This document shows positions 44,403 through 53,462 of a stretch of 64,000 nucleotides of DNA, one piece after another. Source of the stretch: Cyanobacteria bacterium RU_5_0 (lineage in GTDB: Bacteria > Cyanobacteriota > Cyanobacteriia > Elainellales > Elainellaceae); the NCBI GenBank assembly GCA_012033255.1, contig JAAUSF010000002.1, forward strand, positions 1 to 64,000, in the 5' to 3' direction. How positions within the stretch are numbered: the first letter of the stretch is position 1; every line of letters begins with the position of its first letter. A model generated the notes under the pieces. It did no database searches, was not told the DNA's origin, and saw only the letters and a list, made by a program, of their open reading frames with translations. Made by a program: the position numbers and the translations under genes.

Positions 44403-46247
44403 CTAGAGATGGGTAAGGAATGACCAACTCATCAGGACGGCGAGGAAGATAACGCCGATCGCGATCGTCAATACGTAAAATTGGCTTTGTCCAGAGTTGC
44501 TATATTTCAGAGTTTCGCCGCCAAAAATGGAGGAGAGTCCGATGAGGTTGACGATGCCATCGACGAAGTAGCGATCGACCCAATCGGTGATGCGTGAGAT
44601 AACATCGACGCTGCCAACGACACTGGAGCGATAGAGTTTTGGGGTATAGAAGTCATAAGCGAACAGATCTTGTAGCGGTTTCCAGGGCAGTTGAATTGGT
44701 TTACTGACATAGTTGCCGATATAGATCACGCCACCGATGCTGAACCCAAACAGACTCGACCAGGTGAGCAATAACGCCACATCTTTGTTAAGGTCTGCCC
44801 ACGCGGGAAGCAAGTTAAAATGTTGGAGAATCATGGGAACGTGCAACGTAAAACCAGCCAGAACAGCCATTGGTAATATAATTGCCCAGAGGGGTTCGGG
44901 CGATCGCTCGGTCATCTGCTGAGGGTTGCCTGCAAAAATTCGTCCGAAGGTGCGAGTCACACTGAAGGCGACTAAACCATTGATGACTAACAGTAACCCA
45001 ACGAGCCAGGGGCGGATTTGCCAGAGTCCATCGGCGAGTTTCAACATTGCCCAAAAGCTACCGAGAGGCGGAAGAGCCGCTAAACCGATCGCACCAACAA
45101 CGAATGAGAGTCCGGTGATTGGGCGACGCGACCATAAGCCGCCCAGTTGGGTCAAATCTTGAGTGATGCAGTTGAGGATGATCGAGCCGCTGCTTGCTAC
45201 CAACGTTGCCATCGCTAGCGCATGAGTGAACACAATTAGCAGGGCAGCTTCGGTTTGTTGTGAACCAACTGCAATGAACACGATGCCCATGTAGGCGCTG
45301 ACCAGGTAAGAGAGCGATCGCTTGATGTCGATTTGGGCGATGGCAATCAAGGTTCCCCCGATCGCCGTGAGCGCACCGATCACCATTGTCGTGTTCATGA
45401 CAACAGGCGACAGTGCCAGGACAGGTTCCAATTTCACTAATACCCACGCGCCTGTGGCAACGACAACAGAATTCCGCAGAATGGTGCTGGGTATGGGACC
45501 TTCCATTGCCTCATCTAGCCACAGGTGCAAGGGAAACTGAGCGCATTTGCCCATTGGACCTGCCATCAGTGCTAACCCGACCCACGTAGCCAACGTTGGA
45601 TCAAGATTAGCTGTTTGCGCCCATTCTGCTAATTCGTTGTAATCCCAGGTTCCCGCTAACGGATAGATGGCTAGCACCCCCATCAGCAAGAAAAGATCGC
45701 CAACCCGCTTGGTTAAAAAGGCATCCCGTGCGCCTGTCACGACCAATGATTGATTAAACCAAACGCCAATCAGCAAATAAGTTCCGAGGGTTAAGATTTC
45801 CAGAACCATGTAGCTGAAAAATAGCGAATTGGAGAGAACCAGGGCACACATTCCGGCTTCAAACAGAGCCAAAAGCGCATAAAATCGTGCCCAGCCCCAA
45901 TCCATCTCCAGGTAGCCGATCGCGTAGATCTGTGCTATCAGGTTCAAGCCTGTGACCAGGATAGCCGCCCCGATCGTCAGTGCCGAAACTTCAACAGGGA
46001 GAGTTAAATCAAGACCCGCGACTTGCAGCCAGGGGAGATAGAGATACTGAGCCGGTTGGTGAAGCACCGCTGGCAGTGCCAGTAAACCATGAATTAGCGC
46101 AAAGAAAGTAGTGATGGCATTGACATATCCGGCGGGTCGAGGGCCAGTGCGTCGAATCATCGAAGGAAACCAGGCGATCGACAGCACCATTCCTACTAAT
46201 GGATAGCACGGGATAAACCATGCGGTATCAGCAAAAAACTGGGGCAT
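44403..46247 (-). CDS. ndhF: NDH-1 subunit NdhF (CO2-uptake type)
   Basis: A 614-residue subunit with about 16 helices and the distal lateral-helix region near the C-terminus. Conserved blocks are FIPCYPLVGMVLS, RRTGPRPAGYVNAITTF, MDWGWARFYALLALFEAGM, ILTLGTYLLIGVWF, KCAQFPLHLWLDEAMEGP and AQIDIKRSLSYLVSAYMG. The RRTGPRPAGY start and the missing extended C-terminus of photosynthetic NdhF1 identify an NdhF3/NdhF4-type CO2-uptake subunit. It forms the distal pump module with NdhD. First gene of ndhF-ndhD-OB protein-chp. A LysR-type dyad lies about 240-290 bases upstream. Confidence 0.93.
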   Translation of the reverse strand: MPQFFADTAWFIPCYPLVGMVLSIAWFPSMIRRTGPRPAGYVNAITTFFALIHGLLALPAVLHQPAQYLYLPWLQVAGLDLTLPVEVSALTIGAAILVTGLNLIAQIYAIGYLEMDWGWARFYALLALFEAGMCALVLSNSLFFSYMVLEILTLGTYLLIGVWFNQSLVVTGARDAFLTKRVGDLFLLMGVLAIYPLAGTWDYNELAEWAQTANLDPTLATWVGLALMAGPMGKCAQFPLHLWLDEAMEGPIPSTILRNSVVVATGAWVLVKLEPVLALSPVVMNTTMVIGALTAIGGTLIAIAQIDIKRSLSYLVSAYMGIVFIAVGSQQTEAALLIVFTHALAMATLVASSGSIILNCITQDLTQLGGLWSRRPITGLSFVVGAIGLAALPPLGSFWAMLKLADGLWQIRPWLVGLLLVINGLVAFSVTRTFGRIFAGNPQQMTERSPEPLWAIILPMAVLAGFTLHVPMILQHFNLLPAWADLNKDVALLLTWSSLFGFSIGGVIYIGNYVSKPIQLPWKPLQDLFAYDFYTPKLYRSSVVGSVDVISRITDWVDRYFVDGIVNLIGLSSIFGGETLKYSNSGQSQFYVLTIAIGVIFLAVLMSWSFLTHL

Positions 46248-46485
46248 TGATATCGTCCTCAGGTGCGTTAGAATTGAGCCGTCTTTGTTTCAGGCGCTTA
46301 CAACAACATCGGTATGGGCATCGCAAAACTGTGCCCCCTACGATGAGATGGCAATACGCAAAAAATCGCAAAAAAATGGAATTTAATAGAGTTTTCGGTT
46401 AGTAGTTGAACCTGTGTCACACAGCCAAAACCTGCCGCCACCGCTTTGAGTAGGGTAGGGACTGCCAACCTCATAAGGCTTTATC

Positions 46486-46534
46486 TAGATTTAAGTCTAT
46501 AGCGAACAATTGGTCAATAGACTTAAATCTATTG
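46486..46534 (-). promoter_or_regulatory. LysR-type dyad upstream of ndhF
   Basis: TAGATTTAAGTCTAT (46486-46500) is the exact complement of ATAGACTTAAATCTA (46517-46531). Each arm is itself a near-palindrome, with centres 32 bases apart, and the second widens to CAATAGAcTTAAaTCTATTG (46515-46534). LysR-family regulators NdhR/CcmR and CmpR control CO2-uptake genes in cyanobacteria, and their sites are AT-rich TN11A dyads. No T-run follows, so a terminator is less likely. The rest of the 46248-46612 gap shows only a degenerate GGGTAGGGACTGCC repeat near 46454. Confidence 0.5.
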
Positions 46535-46612
46535 TTCAATACTAGCTTAAGCTTCCATTCTGGAAAACCCCCTCAAGTAATCACAAAATTCGAGCGACTT
46601 CATATCAGAAAC

Positions 46613-47853
46613 TTATGAATACCGTTCTTTGCGATTTGAGGTCAGTAATAGAAACAGAATTGTCAACAAGGCAACAGACGCGGCTGTATAGAAGACGGCA
46701 GTTAAGCCACTTTTATAGATAGCGAAGCCAAAAAAGGTAGGAGAAAGAAACTGTCCTAGAAAATTCATGCCTGTGCGATCGCGAGGGTCGTCGTTTGTAA
46801 TTCAGTCGGGGCGAGATTGGCGATCGTCACATAGTGACCAGGAATCGTAATTCCCATGCCGATGCCGAAGAGAAGCGCCGTTGGCATAAGCCAGTGAAGG
46901 TATTCTAATTGAGGAATTGTGATAAGCGCGATCGCCATCAAACTCAAGCCGATCGCGAGCGTCGGGGTTGAACCGAGTCGCCGCATCAATAAACTGACTC
47001 CAAATGCTGAAATAATCGCTGCACCGATCGCCTGACACGCCAATACCAAGCCATTGATGACCGTTGTAGAATCAATTGTCGCATTGAGATAGCTCGGCAA
47101 GTAAACTACTGTCGCGTAAGCCGTAGCGGCTGTTAATCCGACAGTTAACATCAATCGAAGAATCTGTGGATTCCGCAGAATCGAACCGAGCTTTTTCTTA
47201 TCTGCGGCTTGCTTCGCCTCTCTTGGATTGGCATGAGTATTGTCTACCACCGAAGCTTCAGAGAAAACGAAGCGTTGTTCTGGCAGAATAAATGCCGCTA
47301 ATAGCCCTAGAGGAACACCTAAGCCATACAGGTAAAAGGCAAATTGCCACTGATTTGACCCCACCCATCCCGCCAAGAGAGGATAAACAATGTTGGATAG
47401 CGTTAGAGTGCTAGAGGCATAAGCGATCGCCTGCGATCGTTTTTCTTCGCTCGAATACATCTTTGCCAACAGCCCTAGGCTCCCTGCGGCAATTCCGCCT
47501 GTTGCAGCTCCTAGCAAACCTCGTGTCACTAGCATCGGCAAAAAACTGTGAGTGAATGCTCCAGCGACACCCGACAACGCAAAACCAATCAAAGCAACCA
47601 CCAACACGCGAACTTGCCCAATGCGATCGGCAAGAATCCCCAGTAAAGGGCTACAGATTGCCACGGTTAAATAATGGGCACTCACCAAATACCCCGCCAA
47701 TGCGGTATCAAGCCGCAGTTGATCCTTGATTTCTGGCAAGACAGGTGCAATCACGGCTCCGGGCATGACAGCAAGAGAGCCTGCTGCTAACAACATCAAC
47801 AGCCTGCGCTGCTGAATCCATTTAATCCAGGAAAATTTGGGGTTTGAGGTCAT
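46613..47853 (-). pseudogene. MFS transporter, frameshifted near the 3' end
   Basis: The main frame from ATG 47853 (MTSNPKFSWIKWIQQRRLLM) has the MFS layout: GAVIAPVLPEI, the loop motif GILADRIGQVRVLV, and helices up to LAPTELQTTTLAIAQA, where a stop at 46765-46767 cuts it at 362 residues. In the -1 frame the sequence continues GMNFLGQFLSPTFFGFAIY, then GLTAVFYTAASVALLTILFL, to a stop at 46613-46615. That piece aligns with the end of the intact paralogue (TGFNSLGQFFCPIIMG). One lost base near 46770 explains it. A frame extends upstream to 48138, but that part is intergenic repeat and the end of the cupin gene. It lacks the last two helices unless the shift is a read error or is bypassed. Confidence 0.85.
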
Positions 47854-47957
47854 TGAAAGGAGAAGGATAGGGGGATAAAAGATAGGAAATAGGGGATAGG
47901 AAGGCGACATGCCGTACCCAGACAGGTGTGATAGATTGGACGCCCCATCCCCTAAAT

Positions 47958-48944
47958 TCAAAACATTTGCATGATTTCTTTCAATTTTTGCGATCGTCTC
48001 GGACTCGCCATTGCCAGTGTAACGCTGAGCAAGACAGTTGGAATGGCGCACAAGCTGCCAAGATACGATCGCCACCATTCCCAAGATTGGATAGCGCGAA
48101 TGGTGGGATAGACCCGCCAGAAGCGATTGACGGAACAAACCATTTCATCGCCTAACGCAATTACTTCATGCCACCATCCCGTCGGGATGTAAAGCATTTC
48201 GCCCGGATTGAGCATAACCTCTTGCTTGTGGCACAAAGCGTCTTTGAGTTTTGGGAACGCTTGGAAATCGGGGCGATCGGGGTAGACTTGGCTGAACCAA
48301 CAGCGTAGCTTCATGCCGTGGTGCAGATGCACATAAAATGGATAAGGGTAGAGGTTGGCGGTTTGAGAGGGCGGAAAAAGGATAATTCGTTTTGAGCCAT
48401 GTAGCTGAATCAATGTGCCGTCTGTCGGATCGTAATGTAAACACTCCGTATGTCCACCCGGACCAACCCAGAGATTAAGGGCACTGGCAGGTTGATTGAG
48501 TCCTAGTTTTTGGAGTTGGGTGTCAATAGCATGAATGGTTTCGGTTTGAGCAAGAGGCGTATTCTGAATTGAGCATTTCGCTAAATAGATGTCATACTTG
48601 TGTGCTTCGTGAGTTTGTAGTAACTCGGCGTAGTCAGTGAACGGTTTGGTTTGTGGAACGACTCCACTACCGATCGAAGTCCATTTGCGTTTGTCTTGTT
48701 GATATCGATCGTGTCCGTAGTAACGCAAGACAAATTCGTGAGTATTAAGGTGTTCACACAGATACTCCAGATTCCAATCCCAGTTGAGAGCAAGCATATT
48801 GGTGAGGATTACCGGAATCCCAGGAATTTGATAGGTTTGGATGAATTGCTCTGAAGTGAGATCAGCGATCGAAACTCTGGTAACGCAAGTCACTGATTCG
48901 TTTTGTATCAATTTAAGATTGGGCTTCGGATTGATTTGCACCAC
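47958..48944 (-). CDS. JmjC/cupin-like Fe(II) 2-oxoglutarate oxygenase
   Basis: A 328-residue protein of the cupin_8 (JmjC-like) family. The metal-binding HxD is HYDPTDGTLIQLHGSKRI (about 186-188), and the distal His is in GEMLYIPTGWWHEV (about 274-277). FVLRYYGHDRYQ and ALNLWVGPGGHTECLHYD are family blocks, and VNRFWRVYP follows the fold. A hydrophobic C-terminal stretch (LCAIPTVLLSVTLAMA) may attach it to a membrane. Relatives hydroxylate proteins or small molecules, but the target is unknown. It lies between two MFS genes, 104 bases upstream of the frameshifted one on the same strand, perhaps as part of a natural-product or metabolite export pair (inference). Confidence 0.82.
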   Translation of the reverse strand: MVQINPKPNLKLIQNESVTCVTRVSIADLTSEQFIQTYQIPGIPVILTNMLALNWDWNLEYLCEHLNTHEFVLRYYGHDRYQQDKRKWTSIGSGVVPQTKPFTDYAELLQTHEAHKYDIYLAKCSIQNTPLAQTETIHAIDTQLQKLGLNQPASALNLWVGPGGHTECLHYDPTDGTLIQLHGSKRIILFPPSQTANLYPYPFYVHLHHGMKLRCWFSQVYPDRPDFQAFPKLKDALCHKQEVMLNPGEMLYIPTGWWHEVIALGDEMVCSVNRFWRVYPTIRAIQSWEWWRSYLGSLCAIPTVLLSVTLAMASPRRSQKLKEIMQMF

Positions 48945-49120
48945 TCGATCGTCTCCTCAACTAGGGCACATCTTCTATTCGTTAAGCTGATATGCTGTAA
49001 CGAATACCAAATTTGGATGCTTCAACGTTGTAGCTCCTGCTAGAGGTGTATATCTCCTGTCAGAGGATTGCAGCGTTGAACCCTCTAATCAGGATTCTAC
49101 GCACTCCTGCAATTTTCGTG

Positions 49121-49269
49121 TCGCTGAAGAATGGGATGAAACAATTTGCACCCCCAATCGTAGGGGTAGGTCTTGTGCCTACCCTGCTTGTGCCTACCCT
49201 GCTTGTGCCTACCCTGGAAGATTTCGGGTACCCACAAGGGGATGCTCCTACCCAAAACATGCCTAACCT
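49121..49269 (-). repeat. Interspersed repeat, copy B, with tripled 15-base unit
   Basis: The reverse complement of the element at 44203-44360, including both flanks (TTCAGC..CG side and TTAGG side). Here the 39-base part is single, and CTTGTGCCTACCCTG occurs three times in tandem (49172-49186, 49187-49201, 49202-49216), where copy A has one. Confidence 0.85.
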
Positions 49270-49286
49270 CAGCAACGCTCAATTTC

Positions 49287-49391
49287 TATAGCTAAGTGCT
49301 GAGTTCTGAGGACTGAGTGCTGAGTCAGGATGGATTGACCGTTTGCCTTTCAGCCTTTGGCATTGTCCTAACCACGCTGGCTACTGCTATA
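49287..49391 (-). mobile_element. MITE-like element, copy 2 (105 bp, inverted)
   Basis: The reverse complement of 40546-40650, with the same length and TATAGC/GCTATA ends. It includes the CTCAG heptamers and the GTCCTAACC segment. By eye it differs at only about five positions, including CATTGCC to CAATGCC. No transposase is nearby. Confidence 0.7.
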
Positions 49392-49488
49392 TCCAGCACA
49401 CCAAAGGACAGCCAACTGCACTGTCCCACTCCACCTAATTTCACGGCTTCCTTCGCTTACCTTGAGAATGAATGTATAGGAATCAGTT

Positions 49489-50709
49489 ATGTCGCCTGTC
49501 GGTAAACTCCTTCCAAAAGGAAATTCACTCGCCTGGCAACGGTTAGGTCAACTCCTGATCCTGCTAGCAGCAGGTTGTTTAACCACCATGACAGGAGGTG
49601 TCGTGTCTCCGGTGTTGCCTGAAATGATCGATCAGCTTCATCTCGATCGCGAATGGGCAGGAATGTTAGTCAGCGCCCACGCTTTAACCTCGGCGGCAGC
49701 CACTCCGTTAATGGGGATTTTGGCAGACCGAGTCGGTAAACTCAAGGTCATGATTCCTTGCTTGATTCTTTACGCGGTGTTTGGCGTCGCAACTGCATTT
49801 ATGACTACGTTTCCGTTGCTGTTAGCCACGCGAGGGCTATTGGGTGCAGCCAGTGGAGGAGTCGCTGCTGCTACCATTGGCATCCTCGGTGGAATGTATG
49901 AAGGAGAAGCCCGATCGCGTATTCTTGGCTATGCTACTAGCGCCATGACCACCTCTGCGATCCTGTTTCCCCTCCTTGGAGGTGTGGTTGGCGGAATAAA
50001 CTGGCAATATGCCTTTTATCTGTATGGCTTAGGAATTCCGCTTGCGGCTTTGGCGGCTACCAATTTCCAAGAACAAACTGGTCGATCGTCATCCCTAATT
50101 GGCACAGGCGAACAAAGCCAACTCCGAACCGTATTGCTCAAGCCTGCAATTTTGAAAATTTATTTATTCTTGCTGATGGCAGCCGCGATCGTCTATGCCG
50201 TCGTCATCTACACGCCTCTCTACCTCAGCGACGTGATCGATGCCGGCCCCGAACTCAATGGCTTTGTATTGGCGATTCGAGCCGTTGGTGCAGCGGTGAT
50301 TGCGGCGGTTGGTGCGAGTCGATTAGGACGACGATTGGGACAAAATCGAGCCGTCGCATTTGGCTTTAGCCTCATGGCAATGACCCTGCTGACCATCCCC
50401 TTCCTGACAGAACTCTATTTCATCATTCCAACGGCTGTCTTGTTTGGTGTTGGCTTTGGTGTCATCACCCCTAATCTTTATGATGTGTTAGCTGGGTTAG
50501 CACCTGCGGATTTGCGGGCAAGTGTATTAGCGATCGGCACTGGATTTAACTCCCTCGGACAATTCTTTTGCCCGATCATCATGGGATTAGTGCTAGAGAA
50601 AACTAAGCCGATCGGCTTACCTGCTGTCTTCTATGCGGCAGCCACGATCGCCATGATCGCTAGCTTCCTCAGCCTGATGCACGATCGACAAGTGCAATTA
50701 AAAGCCTGA
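49489..50709 (+). CDS. MFS transporter (intact paralogue)
   Basis: A 406-residue, 12-helix major facilitator of the drug:proton antiporter-like group. Seen are GCLTTMTGGVVSPVLPEMID, the A-loop motif GILADRVGKLKVMIP, ATRGLLGAASGGVAAATIG and a complete end (GTGFNSLGQFFCPIIMGLVL to LMHDRQVQLKA). It is clearly related to the frameshifted gene at 46613-47853 and points the other way across the cupin gene. The substrate is unknown; it is an inner-membrane efflux or uptake protein. It may have taken over the role of the broken copy. Confidence 0.9.
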   Translation: MSPVGKLLPKGNSLAWQRLGQLLILLAAGCLTTMTGGVVSPVLPEMIDQLHLDREWAGMLVSAHALTSAAATPLMGILADRVGKLKVMIPCLILYAVFGVATAFMTTFPLLLATRGLLGAASGGVAAATIGILGGMYEGEARSRILGYATSAMTTSAILFPLLGGVVGGINWQYAFYLYGLGIPLAALAATNFQEQTGRSSSLIGTGEQSQLRTVLLKPAILKIYLFLLMAAAIVYAVVIYTPLYLSDVIDAGPELNGFVLAIRAVGAAVIAAVGASRLGRRLGQNRAVAFGFSLMAMTLLTIPFLTELYFIIPTAVLFGVGFGVITPNLYDVLAGLAPADLRASVLAIGTGFNSLGQFFCPIIMGLVLEKTKPIGLPAVFYAAATIAMIASFLSLMHDRQVQLKA

Positions 50710-50994
50710 AACCTAAGTAGAAGCTTGCTTGATTCCAAAACTCCAGCCAGGAGAGTGAGTAATCGTGATTCATCACACTTGAGGGTTTCGTTAAACTTGC
50801 CATCCAGTAGCACATTCATCCAACTCATCGCTACAATCTAAGAACTTGAAACAATTCTTTACAAGGCTGACAACTATTTCTTCAAGAATAAGAATGGCTT
50901 TAACGATCGCGACTACCGAATCAAGGTAAGCGAACAAGGTTGAAATCATGATAACGCATAGCACCACTCCCTCAAACGGTCAAAGGAGAGCAAG

Positions 50995-51744
50995 TTGTCT
51001 GTACTGCATCGCTTAAAGCAAGATTTCAAAAATGACCTGATTGCAGGGTTGTTGGTGGTGATTCCTCTAGCAACTACCATCTGGTTGACCATTACAATCG
51101 CTACCTGGGTCATCAACTTCCTAACTCAGATTCCTAAGCAACTGAATCCCTTTAAAGATCTCAATCCACTGCTGCTCGATCTGATCAATATTACGGTAGG
51201 GCTGGCAGTTCCCTTGCTCTGCATCCTTCTGATTGGTTTAATGGCGCGTAACATTGTTGGGCGCTGGTTGCTGGATGTAGGGGAACGGTTGCTGCAGGCC
51301 ATCCCTTTAGCAGGAGCGGTTTACAAGACACTCAAGCAACTGCTGGAAACCTTACTAAAAGATACAAACGGCAAGTTTCGACGGGTGGTATTGGTCGAGT
51401 ATCCGCGCAAAAATATCTGGGCGATCGCGTTTGTCACCAGCGTCATTAGTCCTCAGATCCAAGCTCAGATGCCAGAACGGATGCTCAGCCTTTTCATTCC
51501 CACAACGCCAAATCCAACGACGGGATGGTATGCGATCGTCCCCGAAGGGGAAGTGATTAATCTGTCAATGTCGATCGAAGATGCTTTCAAGATTGTGGTA
51601 TCGGGGGGAATTGTCAGTCCGGGGACAATGCCGATCGTTCCTGCAAATCCCTATGAGGGACGAAAGTTGGAGGCAGCGTTAGAGACGCCGTTGCCTGAGA
51701 TAAAACGACAATCTTTTTCTAGAATTCCAACCGATCAAGATTAG
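50995..51744 (+). CDS. DUF502 family membrane protein
   Basis: A 249-residue protein of the DUF502 family. It starts at TTG 50995 because AAAGGAGAG (50982-50990) is correctly spaced and no in-frame ATG fits. The order is LKQDFKNDLIAGLLVVIPLATTIWLTI (helix 1), then INITVGLAVPLLCILLIGLMARN (helix 2), then the amphipathic VYKTLKQLLETLL and a beta-rich cytoplasmic domain with VVLVEYPRKNIWAIAFVT, FIPTTPNPTTGWYAIVPEG and GGIVSPG. The family resembles plant COV (continuous vascular ring) proteins. The molecular function is unknown. Length and motifs are complete. Confidence 0.9.
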   Translation: MSVLHRLKQDFKNDLIAGLLVVIPLATTIWLTITIATWVINFLTQIPKQLNPFKDLNPLLLDLINITVGLAVPLLCILLIGLMARNIVGRWLLDVGERLLQAIPLAGAVYKTLKQLLETLLKDTNGKFRRVVLVEYPRKNIWAIAFVTSVISPQIQAQMPERMLSLFIPTTPNPTTGWYAIVPEGEVINLSMSIEDAFKIVVSGGIVSPGTMPIVPANPYEGRKLEAALETPLPEIKRQSFSRIPTDQD

Positions 51745-51756
51745 GTTATGCTCTAC

Positions 51757-51945
51757 CTAAAACGACGATCCTGGCTGGTTCAAGAACTCTGCCTCTTCCA
51801 GAGTCGTGTCGCGCCCTAGGATGCGGTTTCGATGGGGAAAGCGTCCGAAGCGATCGATGACAGCTTCGTGACGAAGGGCATATTCATAATTACTCCATGT
51901 AGGAGCAAACAGCAGTTCACTCCTACGGATGATTTGATAACTCAT
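51757..51945 (-). pseudogene. DUF924 C-terminal fragment
   Basis: A 62-codon frame whose last 42 residues (ALRHEAVIDRFGRFPHRN, then ILGRDTTLEEAEFLNQPGSSF) match the C-terminus of DUF924 proteins, normally about 180-200 residues. The rest of the gene is absent. The homology stops at about 51885, next to an inverted repeat GTAGGAG (51899-51905)/CTCCTAC (51920-51926). This looks like a remnant left after an element inserted or a deletion occurred. Confidence 0.8.
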
Positions 51946-51985
51946 TAACCGGAAATCGACAGTTGACGGCTAGGGGACTCAAGAT

Positions 51986-52345
51986 TTAGTTTTGAGGAGT
52001 CTCAGAAGAGGTAGGAATCTCAGGTTGCTGCTGTTGCTGTAAGGCTTCTTGTTGCCTAGCGCGGAAATCAGCCGCTGCTTCGCCAATGGTTTCCTGCTGA
52101 TCCCGAAGGAATTCATCCTGGCTACGAATCGTTCCTTGTTGCGCTCGGTGAAGCAGGTCAAACATATCCAAACCGTTACCATTGCTGGAGTTGGGGTTGA
52201 TATCGCTGGTTCCTGTGCCTTCCAACGTGTCTGCGGTTTGCGCGATCGCCGTCTGAGCAGACATTGCAACCACTACTCCGATTCCTAGGATGCTGAGGAT
52301 TGCCCCAACGAACTTCACCGATCGAGATCGAATGATTGTTTTCAT
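51986..52345 (-). CDS. Small exported hypothetical protein
   Basis: A 119-residue protein from ATG 52345 (MKTIIRSRSVKFVGAILSIL); ATGs eight and two codons upstream in the frame are less likely. A signal peptide ends TAIAQ. The mature part is polar: Asn/Ser/Gly-rich (NPNSSNGNG), then helical with LLHRAQQGTIRSQDEFL, ADFRARQQEAL and a Gln run, ending PTSSETPQN. No family is recognised. It is likely periplasmic and partly disordered or coiled-coil. It stands alone between the DUF924 fragment and the ABC-2 permease gene. Confidence 0.65.
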   Translation of the reverse strand: MKTIIRSRSVKFVGAILSILGIGVVVAMSAQTAIAQTADTLEGTGTSDINPNSSNGNGLDMFDLLHRAQQGTIRSQDEFLRDQQETIGEAAADFRARQQEALQQQQQPEIPTSSETPQN

Positions 52346-52565
52346 GATCATTGCCGAATCGAGACACATAACAACAATTTGAGATTGCTACTCAGGACGC
52401 TAAAAGAACTGAAATTGTTCCCGGAGAAGGGTTAAGCGCATTGACGCCAAGTTAAGTTCTAGTTCCGAGTTTTGAACTCAAGTTTAGTTCAAAATTCACA
52501 CTTCAAAACCCAAAATCCAGAACTTAATTAGCTCAAGTAGCTTGTTGGCTCAAGAGTTTGTTGGC

Positions 52566-53462
52566 TCAAGTGAACGATCGGCGGAGCAAAGGGCGAATGC
52601 TAAGCAGAACAATTACGCTGAAGCTTACCAAAATCAGAAGCGCCGTTGTCATAGTCACATTAGCAAATGGAGCTTGCATGACCACATCGCTGAGTCGCCA
52701 GTGATCATCCGTGTAGATGTGACGGATCGGTTCGATCGCATAACTCAACGGATTGAGGCTAGCCACAACCTGTAACCACCTTGGCATGAATGAGAGAGGA
52801 GCCAAAGCAGTACTCGCAAATAGTAGGGGTAGATTGGTGACAAAAATAACAGCGATCAGTTCAATGTGTCCGGGGAGGGCGAAAGCAAGCCCTAAGCTCA
52901 GGGCTGTTACACCGAAGACAAGCAGGAGAACGATCGCGACTACTAATCCTAGCCCCACTAGATCAGGCAATCCTGCTCCTAAAAAGGCACTCATCGCAAT
53001 AATCACGGCTGTTTGCACCAAGCTCAGTGTGGCAATGAAGAGGGCAGATGCCAGGACGATCGAAAAGCGAGATGCCAAAGGAGCCACCAGCAACCGATTG
53101 AGAAACCCAAATTCACGATCGAACATCACAGGCAATCCTGCGTTGAGTGCGCCGCCAAAAGCAGTGAACACAATCACGCCAGCCGCCAAAAACTGCCCGT
53201 AATTTTGGCTCTCACCAAACAACCCTTGAGGAGCATTTTGAAACAGTGCCCCGAACAGCACCAACCACATTACAGGCTGAATAATGCCTGCAATCAGCGT
53301 GGAGGGACGGCGTTGTAATTGGATGAACAAGCGACGAGTGAGCGCGATCGTTTCTTGAACAAAATCATTAAACGTGGAGGAAGAAGCGATCGTTCTCGTT
53401 GAACCTTCAGAGGGCAAGGGATCATTCAGATTTCTTGGGGGTGGAGTAACAGTCTGACTCAT
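52566..53462 (-). CDS. ABC-2 type transporter permease
   Basis: A 298-residue membrane protein from ATG 53462 (MSQTVTPPPRN), with GGAGG just upstream; the frame extends to 53510 without family support. Six helices are arranged as in ABC-2 permeases: PSTLIAGIIQPVMWLVLFGALF first, VIVFTAFGGALNAGLPVMFDREFGFLNRLL (the reentrant/coupling region), and the conserved end PLSFMPRWLQVVASLNPLSYAIEPIRHI. This is the NodJ/DrrB-like exporter group. No ATPase gene is adjacent, so the partner (DrrA-like) is outside the window. The substrate could be a lipid, drug or polysaccharide. Confidence 0.9.
   Translation of the reverse strand: MSQTVTPPPRNLNDPLPSEGSTRTIASSSTFNDFVQETIALTRRLFIQLQRRPSTLIAGIIQPVMWLVLFGALFQNAPQGLFGESQNYGQFLAAGVIVFTAFGGALNAGLPVMFDREFGFLNRLLVAPLASRFSIVLASALFIATLSLVQTAVIIAMSAFLGAGLPDLVGLGLVVAIVLLLVFGVTALSLGLAFALPGHIELIAVIFVTNLPLLFASTALAPLSFMPRWLQVVASLNPLSYAIEPIRHIYTDDHWRLSDVVMQAPFANVTMTTALLILVSFSVIVLLSIRPLLRRSFT

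Larger units (their letters stand above)
48945..49488. other. Repeat-rich intergenic region between divergent genes
   Basis: 544 bases between the cupin gene (minus) and the intact MFS gene (plus). About half is occupied by the interspersed repeat copy B (49121-49269) and MITE-like copy 2 (49287-49391), each described separately. No RNA gene was recognised. The promoter for the MFS gene should lie in 49392-49488. Confidence 0.6.

Noticed and set aside
44163..44423. Plus-strand open frames in the ndhF-ndhD gap
   Set aside because: They are translations of the 39-base repeat (GIPPWVPEDVLGR twice), not genes.
40757..46247. A firm choice between NDH-1MS (inducible) and NDH-1MS' (constitutive)
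   Set aside because: The missing CupS gene suggests MS', and the LysR-type dyad suggests MS. Sequence inspection alone does not settle it.
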